Positions 49,869 through 58,362 of a stretch of 58,473 nt of DNA are shown piece by piece; the stretch's first letter is position 1; the number at the start of each line of letters is the position of its first letter. Both the position numbers and the translations under genes were made by a program. Below the pieces are notes generated by a model, which was not told the DNA's origin, ran no database searches, and saw only the letters and a program-made list of their open reading frames with translations. The DNA comes from JBBAAW01 sp964574405. Its GTDB lineage: Bacteria > Patescibacteriota > WWE3 > UBA101185 > UBA10185. The stretch lies in contig CAZNNN010000001.1 of NCBI GenBank assembly GCA_964574405.1, positions 1-58,473 on the forward strand, written 5' to 3'.

Positions 49869-51106
49869 AGTTTATAGAAAAAAATGGTTGCCTTTGCCTC
49901 GTATTCATTGATGTAGGTAACGACGAGAGTGGGTTTGTGATTTTTTGCCCAATTAGGCGTACTGATACTATCATCGTAGTAGTGATTAGCCCCTCCTGTA
50001 GAATCAGGTATCTCGTTGTTGATAATCATTCCCGCAATTTCATAAGCATGTTTCCAAGCATTTTTGTTTATCTCGTTGCTGGCGCGAAGAGGGTCTTCTA
50101 CATACGGATAGTTGGGATCATCCGTGTTAAAGGAGCTAAACTGGGAAGGCGTGGTAATAACTTCCCAATAGGTATTGGGCCACCGTTCACTTAGAACCCT
50201 ATTTTTAATTACCCAACCAATGGCCACCCGAGCCTCGTCCGGAACGAGTGTTTTTCTTGCCTCACCAAACAACGCCCGAGCCAGAATAACCTGATCGGGA
50301 TCGTCGGAAAAATTACCGGTCCATTTTGGGTTGTTTACTGTAGGAGAGACCTGAGATTCGGTCTGTTCCGACCCTACCTCCTGTTTAATATCGCCCAGGT
50401 TAAGATTTATTCTGTGTAGCGTTGGAGTTTTATCTGCCCAAAGCTCGATGTAATGCAATGCCGACGGCAAGTTCTTGGTGACAGTTTTTCGCTCGTTTTT
50501 CGCTCCGTAGAAAATTTGCTGGGGAACAGCGTGCCACAACCAATTTCTCCAAAATAGTGACCTGGAATTATATTCAACCTCGTTGTCGATAATCAATTTC
50601 ACATCGTCACCATCAAAAAGACGCCAAGAAACGCTAATTTCTGCTACAAATGTCACTAGCGGTAGATCGGCTAATACAAATGTAAACCATGGTCGACCAT
50701 CACCGTCCTCGGCCTGTTGACCGAGATCAAATGTCATATTCGATGAATCTTCAATCTGCCGGTAAGTCCAGTCTTCGATAGTTACTTGACCTTGCGGGTA
50801 AAAAGCAATAGTGTGCTCGCCCTTACTTAGCCTGATGAGAAAAATGTTTGTTTGTCTTAAACCTTTGAGCTTACTCCCATTCCAAGCAGGTGGAATGTTA
50901 TATTTCTGAACATCTTTTTCTGGTGGAGTTTCTCTAAATAGCCTGCCATCTATCTCTACTCTGAGATCATTTTTCCCCCTACAACGCGCAGTAATACTAA
51001 CAGAGTACAGCCCAGAATCAGGAATTAAAAAGGACACTTGAACTTCTTCTGTTAACTTTTCCGGTAAATCCTTGGGCACGAATTCATTATAAATCAAGAC
51101 ACCCAT
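49865..51106 (-). CDS. SleB/CwlJ-type cell wall hydrolase with N-terminal beta domains
   Basis: A 413-aa protein. Residues 1-250 form beta-rich, carbohydrate-module-like regions (SGLYSVSITARCRGKN, KGEHTIAFYPQG). From about 270 the SleB fold is seen: ILARALFGEAR with the catalytic Glu, DEARVAIGWVIKNRV, SQFSSF and GANHYY. It would cleave peptidoglycan. No signal peptide is visible at this start, so export is unproven or the true start lies upstream. It is followed by the propeller-like protein. Confidence 0.82.
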   Translation of the reverse strand: MGVLIYNEFVPKDLPEKLTEEVQVSFLIPDSGLYSVSITARCRGKNDLRVEIDGRLFRETPPEKDVQKYNIPPAWNGSKLKGLRQTNIFLIRLSKGEHTIAFYPQGQVTIEDWTYRQIEDSSNMTFDLGQQAEDGDGRPWFTFVLADLPLVTFVAEISVSWRLFDGDDVKLIIDNEVEYNSRSLFWRNWLWHAVPQQIFYGAKNERKTVTKNLPSALHYIELWADKTPTLHRINLNLGDIKQEVGSEQTESQVSPTVNNPKWTGNFSDDPDQVILARALFGEARKTLVPDEARVAIGWVIKNRVLSERWPNTYWEVITTPSQFSSFNTDDPNYPYVEDPLRASNEINKNAWKHAYEIAGMIINNEIPDSTGGANHYYDDSISTPNWAKNHKPTLVVTYINEYEAKATIFFYKL

Positions 51107-51234
51107 GCAGGCAACAGTCTTTTTATACGCACTTCCACAATTACAAAACTAAAGCAGACGGTAAGAGAGGCGTTCTCGTAGCGCATGGTAAGGCGTAGAT
51201 TGTGTCATTCCTAAAAATATCGTAAAATAGCACT
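51107..51234. other. Divergent intergenic region
   Basis: This 128-base region separates the SleB-like gene and the nucleotidyltransferase gene. It contains the plus-strand promoter at 51200-51228. I see no RNA gene or strong terminator in the rest. Confidence 0.5.
51200..51228 (+). promoter_or_regulatory. Leaderless-type promoter of the nucleotidyltransferase/TPR/cupin operon
   Basis: TTGTGT (51200-51205), a 17-base spacer, TAAAAT (51223-51228), six bases, ATG 51235. Confidence 0.6.
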
Positions 51235-51543
51235 ATGCTAAAAGATTTAGCCTACTACGAAAATTTAATTAAAAGGGCAATTTTATAACAATTGCCTCAA
51301 CAAGATTATGATGTTTTCCTTTTTGGCTCCCGTGCAACCGGTACTAACAAGCAATGGAGTGATTTTGATGTAGGCATTTTGGGAAACCATGGGCAGGATG
51401 TTCCAGCTGTAGCGAAATTTGATATTCAAGACAATCTGGATCGTCTTAATGTTCCTTATATTGTGGGTCTTGTGGACTTTAAGGGTGTTACAGACAATTT
51501 TAAAAGGCTTGCCTTTAGAAAGGTAGTTCCATGGACAAACTAA
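51235..51543 (+). pseudogene. Minimal nucleotidyltransferase with an in-frame stop at codon 18
   Basis: The expected start ATG 51235 encodes MLKDLAYYENLIKRAIL and then meets TAA (51286-51288). The same frame continues with QQDYDVFLFGSRATGTN and SDFDVGILG, the GS...DxD motif of MNT-type nucleotidyltransferases. The motif is complete. So either translation restarts at TTG 51292, giving an 83-aa protein, or the gene is inactivated by a nonsense change. It overlaps the TPR-like gene by 13 bases. MNT proteins usually pair with HEPN proteins; here the neighbour is different. Confidence 0.78.
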
Positions 51544-52307
51544 AAGAAACGGCGTCCAATAAGGATCGCGAGGAAATAAAGAATCGGGCAGTGGAAGTTA
51601 GAGAGTCGGGTGATTTGGCACAAGCCAAAGAACTTTTAGAACAGGTAATAGATTGGGACGAGAAAAACGATAATCCGCGTGGAGAAATTGATGCGCTAGG
51701 GCATTTGCGCATCGTGTATTCCAACATGGCAGAGGAAGAAAAAGACGCACAGGTAAAACAGTCGCTGAAGGAACAAGCAAGAGGTTGCGTGGAAAAAGCT
51801 CTGGTTATTATCGATGCTCGTCCAGAAATTCCGCAAGATTCAAGATCAATATTACAAGTGCATTTGGCATCAACAATTTTTGAAACGGCAAAAGAAAACA
51901 CTGATCCAACTTTTAAGGTCGCACAACTGGAAAAAGCCCTGCAAGTTGTAAAAGATGCCATGGAAACACTACCAGGATCACAAGCACATAAAGCATGGCC
52001 GGCAAATCTTAAAGCCAAAATTCTTTACGAAATGGGTAAAAAGGAAGAAGCGTGGGATGTTTTGATGCAGGCAGAAAAGTGGATTTATGGGGGTTATAAC
52101 CAAGAAATCGTCAATGGCGACCAAGCAGAGATAAAACTAAATGTCTGGCTCTCGGGACTCATGCTTACTAAGGCAGAGATTTGCAAACGAGAGGGAAAAA
52201 CAATCCTTGCCCGGCATTATACGGAATATATTGTAAGCATGAACGACTCAACAAACAGCTTGAGCCAGCGCAAAAAAGACGCACAAATAATCTTACAGTC
52301 TATATGA
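51531..52307 (+). CDS. TPR-like helical protein (258 aa)
   Basis: The protein is all-helical, with tandem helix pairs. Examples are NRAVEVRESGDLAQAKELLEQ, KARGCVEKALVIID-like segments, and LKAKILYEMGKKEEAWDVL. This is the pattern of tetratricopeptide repeats, probably 4-5 of them. There is no signal or membrane segment. ATG 51531 lies inside the end of the nucleotidyltransferase frame, so translation is coupled. It ends as ATGA on the cupin-like gene. A protein-binding role is likely. Confidence 0.78.
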   Translation: MDKLKETASNKDREEIKNRAVEVRESGDLAQAKELLEQVIDWDEKNDNPRGEIDALGHLRIVYSNMAEEEKDAQVKQSLKEQARGCVEKALVIIDARPEIPQDSRSILQVHLASTIFETAKENTDPTFKVAQLEKALQVVKDAMETLPGSQAHKAWPANLKAKILYEMGKKEEAWDVLMQAEKWIYGGYNQEIVNGDQAEIKLNVWLSGLMLTKAEICKREGKTILARHYTEYIVSMNDSTNSLSQRKKDAQIILQSI

Positions 52308-52657
52308 AACAGGAATTAACACATGGGAATGTTCGGGAGTTAACCACAAAATATGGCGACTGGTTTGTAGGTAGCTTTGTAGAAGAGAACTTTGCAAAAA
52401 CCAACGATTTTGAAATTAAATGGGTAAAAAGAGAAAAAGGCTATAAAAGACCAAATAAAACTGGCGGGATACCCAACCAAAAAACACTAACCCTGCTTAT
52501 TAAAGGAAAACTAAAAATCACTCTAACAGAATCCAACGAGTGCTGTGTTTTGGAAAACGAGGGCGACTATTTGTTTTATAGTCCAACCGTACCACACACC
52601 GCGGAATATCTCGAGGATTCGCTGGCACTAATAATCCGATGGCCCTCCAAAATTTAG
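52304..52657 (+). CDS. Cupin-like protein (117 aa)
   Basis: A small beta-barrel candidate. VREKGYKRPNK precedes strands LTLLIKGKLKITL and a second half with NEGDYLFYSPTVPHTAEYLED, the usual end of the second cupin motif (G-D-x4-P-x2-H-x-A/E). Only some metal-binding residues are visible. The start overlaps the TPR gene by four bases. It is the third gene of a tight operon and may bind a small ligand. It overlaps nth at the 3' end. Confidence 0.75.
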   Translation: MKQELTHGNVRELTTKYGDWFVGSFVEENFAKTNDFEIKWVKREKGYKRPNKTGGIPNQKTLTLLIKGKLKITLTESNECCVLENEGDYLFYSPTVPHTAEYLEDSLALIIRWPSKI

Positions 52658-53304
52658 GATAGGTAGCCCTGCAATTTAAATGCGCTGGGGCAAAGTTGGT
52701 TTAAACCACATTCACTGCATTTAGGTTTACGGGCGGTACAGACATAGCGACCATGCAGGACTACCGCTCCGGAAAAGTTGTGCCAATAGTCTTTTGGAAT
52801 TATTTCCATTAGCTCTTTTTCAATTTTTATCGGATCGGTTTGTTTGGTTAAGCCCAAGCGATTTGCTACCCGTGTAACATGGGTATCCACTACAATGCCC
52901 TCCGCCATACCCCAAAGTTCGTTTAGTATTACATTGGCGGATTTTCTAGCGATGCCTGGAATTTTTATCAGATCCAAAAGTTTTTGTGGGACCTGGTTAC
53001 TACAATGTTCTATGATATATCTACCAGCTTTTATTAATCGATCCGCCTTACCCAGATGGAAGTTCACACCGTAGATGTCTTTTTGTAGGGTTAATAAATC
53101 AGCTTCAGCAAAGTCACCCCAAGTTTTGTACTTTTTAAAGAGAGCTTGGGTAATTTGGTTAACTTTTTTATCTGTGGTCTGCGCAGAGAGCATTACCGCC
53201 ACCACTAGTTGCATTTCGTTTATAAACACCAGCTCCGTTTTAGGATTGGGATATAATTCCTTTAACCTTTTAGCGATTGCTTCGCCAAAACAAGTGTCAA
53301 TCAT
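52654..53304 (-). CDS. nth: Endonuclease III
   Basis: Base-excision repair DNA glycosylase/lyase. The 216-aa protein has the helix-hairpin-helix LIKIPGIARKSANVIL with the catalytic Lys, VDTHVTRVANRLGL with the catalytic Asp, and the 4Fe-4S motif CTARKPKCSECGLNQLC. The start at ATG 53304 overlaps the exonuclease gene by eight bases. The Fe-S cluster would need the SUF system encoded in this window. Confidence 0.95.
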   Translation of the reverse strand: MIDTCFGEAIAKRLKELYPNPKTELVFINEMQLVVAVMLSAQTTDKKVNQITQALFKKYKTWGDFAEADLLTLQKDIYGVNFHLGKADRLIKAGRYIIEHCSNQVPQKLLDLIKIPGIARKSANVILNELWGMAEGIVVDTHVTRVANRLGLTKQTDPIKIEKELMEIIPKDYWHNFSGAVVLHGRYVCTARKPKCSECGLNQLCPSAFKLQGYLS

Positions 53305-54235
53305 CAAACAAGCCTCTCTGCAAATCGCTGATTTCTTTATTCTTTTTAGTCGATTGTTTAACCTTGTCGCCAGCATCTACGCCCACCCTTTTAAGCAAAG
53401 ATTTAAAGTTATATGATTGCAATATCGGAACAACGGTCTCTAGAGGCAATTTCCCGTAACGGGAATCCTCGCGGGAAAATCCTGTGGGTGTATTTAAGTC
53501 CAAGGTAGCAAGCTTTTTGCTCATTATTGCCTGCTCATAGCCGTCAAGCAGTTTTTTACGCAAAGTTTCTGGTTGTACCTTGTTGATATTTTTATAAATC
53601 TCTTCCACCGATCCAAACTCCTTAATCAACTCACCTGCGGTTTTTGGACCAATGCCGTAAACGCCCGGAATGTTATCACTGGTGTCCCCTACTAAACCTT
53701 TGTAATCCGGCACTTGGGCGGACGTAACCCCAAGTTTCGCCATAACTTCCTTTTCTCCAATCCACTCAATCTTATCGCCCCTAGTAGACGGTAGCATAAT
53801 TATAATGTTTGGGCTCGCAAGTTGCCAAAGATCGTGATCATTAGAAAGCAAAATCATCTGGCAATGCTCTTGATTTTTTACCGCCAGAGTCCCTACCAAG
53901 TCGTCCGCTTCGTAACCGTCAGCCGAAATCATCTTAACTCCAAAAGCCTCCACCACCTCTTTGATCCTTGGAATCTGCACGGACAACATATCCTCCATAG
54001 GTCTGCGATGCGCCTTGTAGCCCGTAAAATCAACATGCCTAAAAGTTGGAACTTTAGTGTCCAAAACCGCTACTACATAATCTGGCGACACTTGTTGCAA
54101 AACAGTTATTAACATGGACGACACGCCGTAGATGGCATTGGTGGGATTGCCGGCTTTATCGGAAAATTCTTTGGGCAAGGCGTGGTACGCACGGTGAATA
54201 AGGTTAAATAAGTCAATTAATAAAAACTTTGGCAT
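53297..54235 (-). CDS. Stand-alone 5'-3' exonuclease (Pol I N-terminal type)
   Basis: A 312-aa flap/5' nuclease. Metal-binding motifs are ADGYEADDLVGTLA and LLSNDHDLWQL, then VGDTSDNIPGVYGIGPKTAGELI with the helix-3-turn. The N-terminal LLIDLFNLIHRAYHAL is typical. No polymerase domain is attached, as seen in several bacteria and CPR. It would remove primers in replication and repair. It starts three bases after ftsH. Confidence 0.93.
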   Translation of the reverse strand: MPKFLLIDLFNLIHRAYHALPKEFSDKAGNPTNAIYGVSSMLITVLQQVSPDYVVAVLDTKVPTFRHVDFTGYKAHRRPMEDMLSVQIPRIKEVVEAFGVKMISADGYEADDLVGTLAVKNQEHCQMILLSNDHDLWQLASPNIIIMLPSTRGDKIEWIGEKEVMAKLGVTSAQVPDYKGLVGDTSDNIPGVYGIGPKTAGELIKEFGSVEEIYKNINKVQPETLRKKLLDGYEQAIMSKKLATLDLNTPTGFSREDSRYGKLPLETVVPILQSYNFKSLLKRVGVDAGDKVKQSTKKNKEISDLQRGLFDD

Positions 54236-54238
54236 GCT

Positions 54239-56131
54239 CTACTTTCCATTGGCAATTACCGGACTCAGTAACCCCAGTAAAGCTCTATACTCGTCGCCAT
54301 CTAAAGTTTCCACCTCCAAGAGCTTGGTTGCCAGTATATCCAACTTTTCTTTGTGCTCGCCAAGAATTTTTTTAGCTACTTCAAAACAGTCGTCCACAAT
54401 TTTTTTAACTTCTGCATCTATTTTTGACATTATTTCCTGACTATATTTTTCCTCGGTATCAAAGGGGTTTTTCCAAATGCCAAACATAGATTTTGCCCCG
54501 TACGACACCAGACCCAGCGAACTCATGCCGTACTGCGTTACCATTTCTCGCGCCAGCTTGGTGGCTTTATCAAGATCATCTGAAGCCCCAGTGGTAACAT
54601 CGTCAAACCAAAGCTCCTCCGCGGCGCGCCCGCCCAGCATAGTGGCAATAAAAGAAAGTAGCCGAGTTTTGGTTTCACCGTACCTATCCCTTTCCGGGGG
54701 TAAACTAGTGTGCCCCAAGGAAGCCCCACGCGCCACAATAGAGATTCTTTGCACCGGATCCATATCCTTGCTAAAAGTTGCCACCACCGCATGACCCGCC
54801 TCGTGAAAAGCGGTAGTTTTACGCTCGTTTTCCGTTTGCATAGTTTTTCTTTCTGCTCCCATAGTTACTTTGAGCGACGCTTCGTCCAAATCTTTGTTGC
54901 TAATATCCACTTTTCCGTCCCGAGCTGCTAAAATTGCCGCCTCATTCATCATGTTTTCAATATCGGCCCCACTAAACCCCACCGTTTTTTTGGCCAATTT
55001 TTCTGCATTAAAATCCGCTACCATGGGTTTATTTTTGGTATATAAATTAATGATTTCTTTTCTGTCGGCCAAATCCGGAAGCGGAACTACAATGCGCCTA
55101 TCAAACCTGCCTGCCCGTACTAAAGCCGGATCCAACATATCTCCTCTGTTGGTTGCGCCAAGTACCAAAACATTGGTGCGAGGATCAAAGCCGTCCATCT
55201 CCGCTAAAATCTGATTTAAAGTTTGCTCGCGCTCATCGTGTCCACCTCCTGAAAAACCCATTCCCCTTTGCCTACCTATGGCATCAATTTCGTCAATAAA
55301 TATGAGCGACGGTTGAGAGGCGCGCGCCCTAGCAAAAAGATCACGGACTCTAGCAGAACCAACCCCCACCAACATCTCCATAAACTCACTCCCCGACGCA
55401 CTAAAAAACGGCACATCTGCCTCACCCGCCACGGCTTTAGCCAGCAAAGTTTTGCCCACGCCGGAAGGTCCAACTAACAAAACCCCTTTGGGGATGCGTG
55501 CGCCCAATTTATGATATTTATCAGGATTTTTTAAAAAGTCCACAATCTCCATTAACTCTTGCTTGGATTCTATATTACCCGCCACATCGTTAAAGGTAGT
55601 CTTTACAGAGGTTTCTTTGTTAAAAAGCTTTGCCCGGGCGCGTCCAAAAGAAAGCATATCTCCACCCCCCGCCATCTTAAATTGTCTAAATAAAAACACC
55701 AATAAAATTATAGGAAAAAGCACAGAAATGCCGGTACTTAAAACCTGTTCCCAAGAAATTGGCGTTACCACCGTGATTTTGCCTGCAATTTTTGATAAGG
55801 AAAGTCCGTTATTTTTTAAAAGCTCGTCAAAACTTAACCCAGTTTCTTTTTTTGACACAAATTGCGTACCATCTTTAAGCAAAATCTCCAATTTGTCGCC
55901 CCCCACAGAAACATCCTGTACTTTGTCTTCACCCACTAGCTTTAAGACCTCTGTTATAGGCTTTTCTGGCTTTTGCTGATCCGTAGCCATAAACGAATTT
56001 GCCACTAAATAAAAACCCAACGCCATAAGCATCCAAAAGAAGATATTGGTAAAAAGGCTTGTTGGTGCTTTAGGAGCAACTTTTGGAAGCTTGGGCAACG
56101 CTGATTTTGTTTTTTTGTTTTTGTCGTCCAT
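54239..56131 (-). CDS. ftsH: ATP-dependent zinc metalloprotease FtsH
   Basis: A 630-aa membrane protease that degrades damaged and regulatory proteins. It has two N-terminal membrane helices (about 29-49 and 134-152) with a periplasmic domain between them. The AAA domain has Walker A GPSGVGKT, Walker B IFIDEIDAIG, and the second-region LVRAGRFDRR. The zinc protease motif is FHEAGHAVV. The C-terminal helical part ends at residue 630. It follows tRNA-Met by 13 bases on the same strand. Confidence 0.97.
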   Translation of the reverse strand: MDDKNKKTKSALPKLPKVAPKAPTSLFTNIFFWMLMALGFYLVANSFMATDQQKPEKPITEVLKLVGEDKVQDVSVGGDKLEILLKDGTQFVSKKETGLSFDELLKNNGLSLSKIAGKITVVTPISWEQVLSTGISVLFPIILLVFLFRQFKMAGGGDMLSFGRARAKLFNKETSVKTTFNDVAGNIESKQELMEIVDFLKNPDKYHKLGARIPKGVLLVGPSGVGKTLLAKAVAGEADVPFFSASGSEFMEMLVGVGSARVRDLFARARASQPSLIFIDEIDAIGRQRGMGFSGGGHDEREQTLNQILAEMDGFDPRTNVLVLGATNRGDMLDPALVRAGRFDRRIVVPLPDLADRKEIINLYTKNKPMVADFNAEKLAKKTVGFSGADIENMMNEAAILAARDGKVDISNKDLDEASLKVTMGAERKTMQTENERKTTAFHEAGHAVVATFSKDMDPVQRISIVARGASLGHTSLPPERDRYGETKTRLLSFIATMLGGRAAEELWFDDVTTGASDDLDKATKLAREMVTQYGMSSLGLVSYGAKSMFGIWKNPFDTEEKYSQEIMSKIDAEVKKIVDDCFEVAKKILGEHKEKLDILATKLLEVETLDGDEYRALLGLLSPVIANGK

Positions 56132-56144
56132 AATCTTTTTACTT

Positions 56145-56220
56145 TGGTGCCAACAGCAGGAATTGGACCTGCGACCTAGCGCTTATGAAACGCCCGCTCT
56201 AACCACTGAGCTATGTTGGC
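56145..56220 (-). tRNA. tRNA with CAT anticodon (elongator Met most likely)
   Basis: A 76-base tRNA: acceptor GCCAACA / TGTTGGC, D-stem GCTC/GAGC, anticodon stem GGCGT/GCGCT with loop TTCATAA, and CCA encoded. The 1:72 pair is G-C, so it is not the initiator. The T-loop is TCCAATT, with C at position 55. A lysidine-type tRNA-Ile2 is possible from D-arm and anticodon-stem resemblance. It ends 13 bases before ftsH. Confidence 0.88.
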
Positions 56221-56248
56221 GTAGCTCTGGTATTATACCCTATACTCG

Positions 56249-58036
56249 CTAAATTATTTCATAAATCTCGCCTACATAAATAGAGTCGTAAATTTGCTTG
56301 GTATGTTTTTCTAAAAATTGAAACAAAAATTCGTTATTTCTTAACGGACAACCAGCATACCAGCTGTCAAACAAAGTGCGTTTTCTGGCAATAACATATT
56401 TAATATTTTTAGTAAGCAGTTCCTGCCTCATTTCATCAATACTTTTTCCAGAACTGGCAAAATAATAGTCGCTCCGCACAATTCTGGTGTCGTAATTAGT
56501 CATAAATGGCAAAAATAAAATAAACTGGTGTTGCGCCGCGTCCATAATGTATGTATCACCTGGCAAGTTTTGCGCCTGTTTACTTAAGTCGTAAATTACC
56601 GGATTACTCTCCCGAAGGTTTTGAACCGTACTGGCAAGCGTTGCCATAGTTCCAAAACCCCACAGGGCGTGCGTAAAAACTAAGGACAAAAGCGTAACCT
56701 TAAAAATACTCCTGGCGTGCGCCGTTTTAATATACCGCTCCGCCAAAACGGGAATAACTGTAGCAAGTAGGGGATAAACAGGAAAAAAGTACCAAAAAAC
56801 GCTTTTTGACAGATAATAAATTGTGATAATAAACGGGATGGCAGAGGCGTAAACCAAAAACTTTTTAAAATCTTTATTCTTGTAAAAAAGGCACGACACA
56901 AAAGGCAAAAGCCAGATGCCAAAGTAAATGTACGGTCCAGGATTGCCGGTGTGAAAAACAAACTGCGTCTTATTTAACCCCACCAAAAAAAGAAACTGAA
57001 CAGGTTGGATTAAAATCCACAGTTCGTTTTTAAAATAAATCCAACCAGATTGATCGCGCTTGGTACCTTGGTTGCTACATTCCGCCAGTAGTTGTGGTTT
57101 TCTTCCCAAGTCAACAAAATTTGTATGACTTTTTCTATTTAGCAAGTCCACATTACCAATAACCGGAAGTTGAACTGGCGTATATAAAGTCCACATAAGA
57201 ATGGGAAGTAAAAAAGACAGACTACACAACCCAAGATATTTAATGCCGTGGGCGATAGAAAGGTTTTTTTGTAAAATTAGTGCTAATAATATTAAAACGG
57301 GCGCAAACAAAACCAAGGGCAAAACGGAAATTTTTACCAAAAAACTTAACGAAGCAAAAAACCCTAAGAGGACGAACAAGCGATAGCAAGGTTTCTCGAT
57401 GATTTTTATGAGAGTGAGCAAAAATAAATTGCTAAAGACAAGCAAAAAAAGCTCCACCTTAAATTCGTGAATAGAAAGCATAATATAAGTTGACGACGAA
57501 GCCAAAATTAAAAGCGAACACTTGGTAACAAAACTGCTAAAGCCCAACCGCCTGTAAATTAAATAAGCAGTGTAAAGACCAGCAACCGATGCCAACCCAA
57601 ACATAAAAAACATCATGTTATCACCCAAGAACCGCCCAACTACACCCAGAATAAACTCGCTAAGATACGGATTAAGCGCACCCTGCAAAACGCCGGAGTG
57701 AAGCTTTTCTTTTATCAGGTAGGCACTTCTGTAGTAGAGACTTCCACCATCCCACGAATTGGTACGGTAGTAGAAAAAGGAATAAACCAGATACAAAACT
57801 GCCGTAATAACGATAATTATTTTGAGATGTTTTCTTAAAAAAACGGAGAATTTGGGATGAAAAAGCGCACAAAAACCAAAATACAGCCCGCCAAACCAGC
57901 CAATAACAAAATCTGGCACTTGCAGAACACGACTACAAAAATAAATAAGGTAAAAAACTACCAGCGTGCCTATAAAAACGGCCTGGTTACGGTTGCTTGT
58001 GATGCTTTTTACTATCTCCGTGAGCTTGTTCTTCAT
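56249..58036 (-). CDS. Membrane glycosyltransferase-like protein (GT39/ArnT-type layout)
   Basis: A 595-aa protein with ~11 membrane helices. SWDGGSLYYRSAYLIKE in the first outside loop resembles the region where GT-C enzymes have catalytic Asp residues. The C-terminal ~100 residues are soluble. It likely moves a sugar from a polyprenyl carrier to an envelope acceptor. ATG 58036 has the clear Shine-Dalgarno aaaggag, so I place the start there rather than at 58054. It overlaps the DUF2304 gene by 50 bases. Confidence 0.75.
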   Translation of the reverse strand: MKNKLTEIVKSITSNRNQAVFIGTLVVFYLIYFCSRVLQVPDFVIGWFGGLYFGFCALFHPKFSVFLRKHLKIIIVITAVLYLVYSFFYYRTNSWDGGSLYYRSAYLIKEKLHSGVLQGALNPYLSEFILGVVGRFLGDNMMFFMFGLASVAGLYTAYLIYRRLGFSSFVTKCSLLILASSSTYIMLSIHEFKVELFLLVFSNLFLLTLIKIIEKPCYRLFVLLGFFASLSFLVKISVLPLVLFAPVLILLALILQKNLSIAHGIKYLGLCSLSFLLPILMWTLYTPVQLPVIGNVDLLNRKSHTNFVDLGRKPQLLAECSNQGTKRDQSGWIYFKNELWILIQPVQFLFLVGLNKTQFVFHTGNPGPYIYFGIWLLPFVSCLFYKNKDFKKFLVYASAIPFIITIYYLSKSVFWYFFPVYPLLATVIPVLAERYIKTAHARSIFKVTLLSLVFTHALWGFGTMATLASTVQNLRESNPVIYDLSKQAQNLPGDTYIMDAAQHQFILFLPFMTNYDTRIVRSDYYFASSGKSIDEMRQELLTKNIKYVIARKRTLFDSWYAGCPLRNNEFLFQFLEKHTKQIYDSIYVGEIYEII

Positions 58037-58361
58037 CTGCTCCTTTAAGGGCAAGTTGGCGTACCAGCTGGTCTAATTTGGTGTACAACTTTTCTATTTC
58101 CTGCGACTGGCTGTAATTTTGGTACAAAAGCCATATTAACGCAAAATATATTACCACATCAACTCCTCGCCCAATACCCAACTTTTGCGCGACTATAGAG
58201 GACAGACCCGGATCCCCAACAAATAAAACTGCCAGCAAAGTAATAAAAAACCACCGCAATTGATACACTACTTTTACCGCTGGCGCGCCCCTAAACTTAA
58301 CAAACTGCTTATAACCAAACCAGAATAATATAGGCAGTGTAATTATTTGAAAAAATGACAT
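57987..58361 (-). CDS. DUF2304 membrane protein
   Basis: A 124-aa protein with three hydrophobic helices in the first ~90 residues and a Lys/His-rich tail (ADEEQAHGDSKKHHKQP). The core LRWFFITLLAVLFVGDPGL and QEIEKLYTKLDQL are typical of DUF2304. These proteins commonly sit next to polyprenyl-phosphate glycosyltransferases. The start overlaps the stop of the preceding partial gene closely (TAATATG). Confidence 0.88.
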   Translation of the reverse strand: MSFFQIITLPILFWFGYKQFVKFRGAPAVKVVYQLRWFFITLLAVLFVGDPGLSSIVAQKLGIGRGVDVVIYFALIWLLYQNYSQSQEIEKLYTKLDQLVRQLALKGADEEQAHGDSKKHHKQP

Positions 58362-58362
58362 A

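Noticed and set aside
51286..51288. Stop-codon recoding in this lineage
   Set aside because: TAA, TAG and TGA all end well-conserved genes here (for example rpoD, sufU and dnaG), so a recoded TAA is unlikely.
53451..53490. Hairpin-like GC-rich stretch in the 5'-3' exonuclease gene as a further palindromic element
   Set aside because: The arms (TTCCCG/CGGGAA) are only six bases long, and the shared core is absent.
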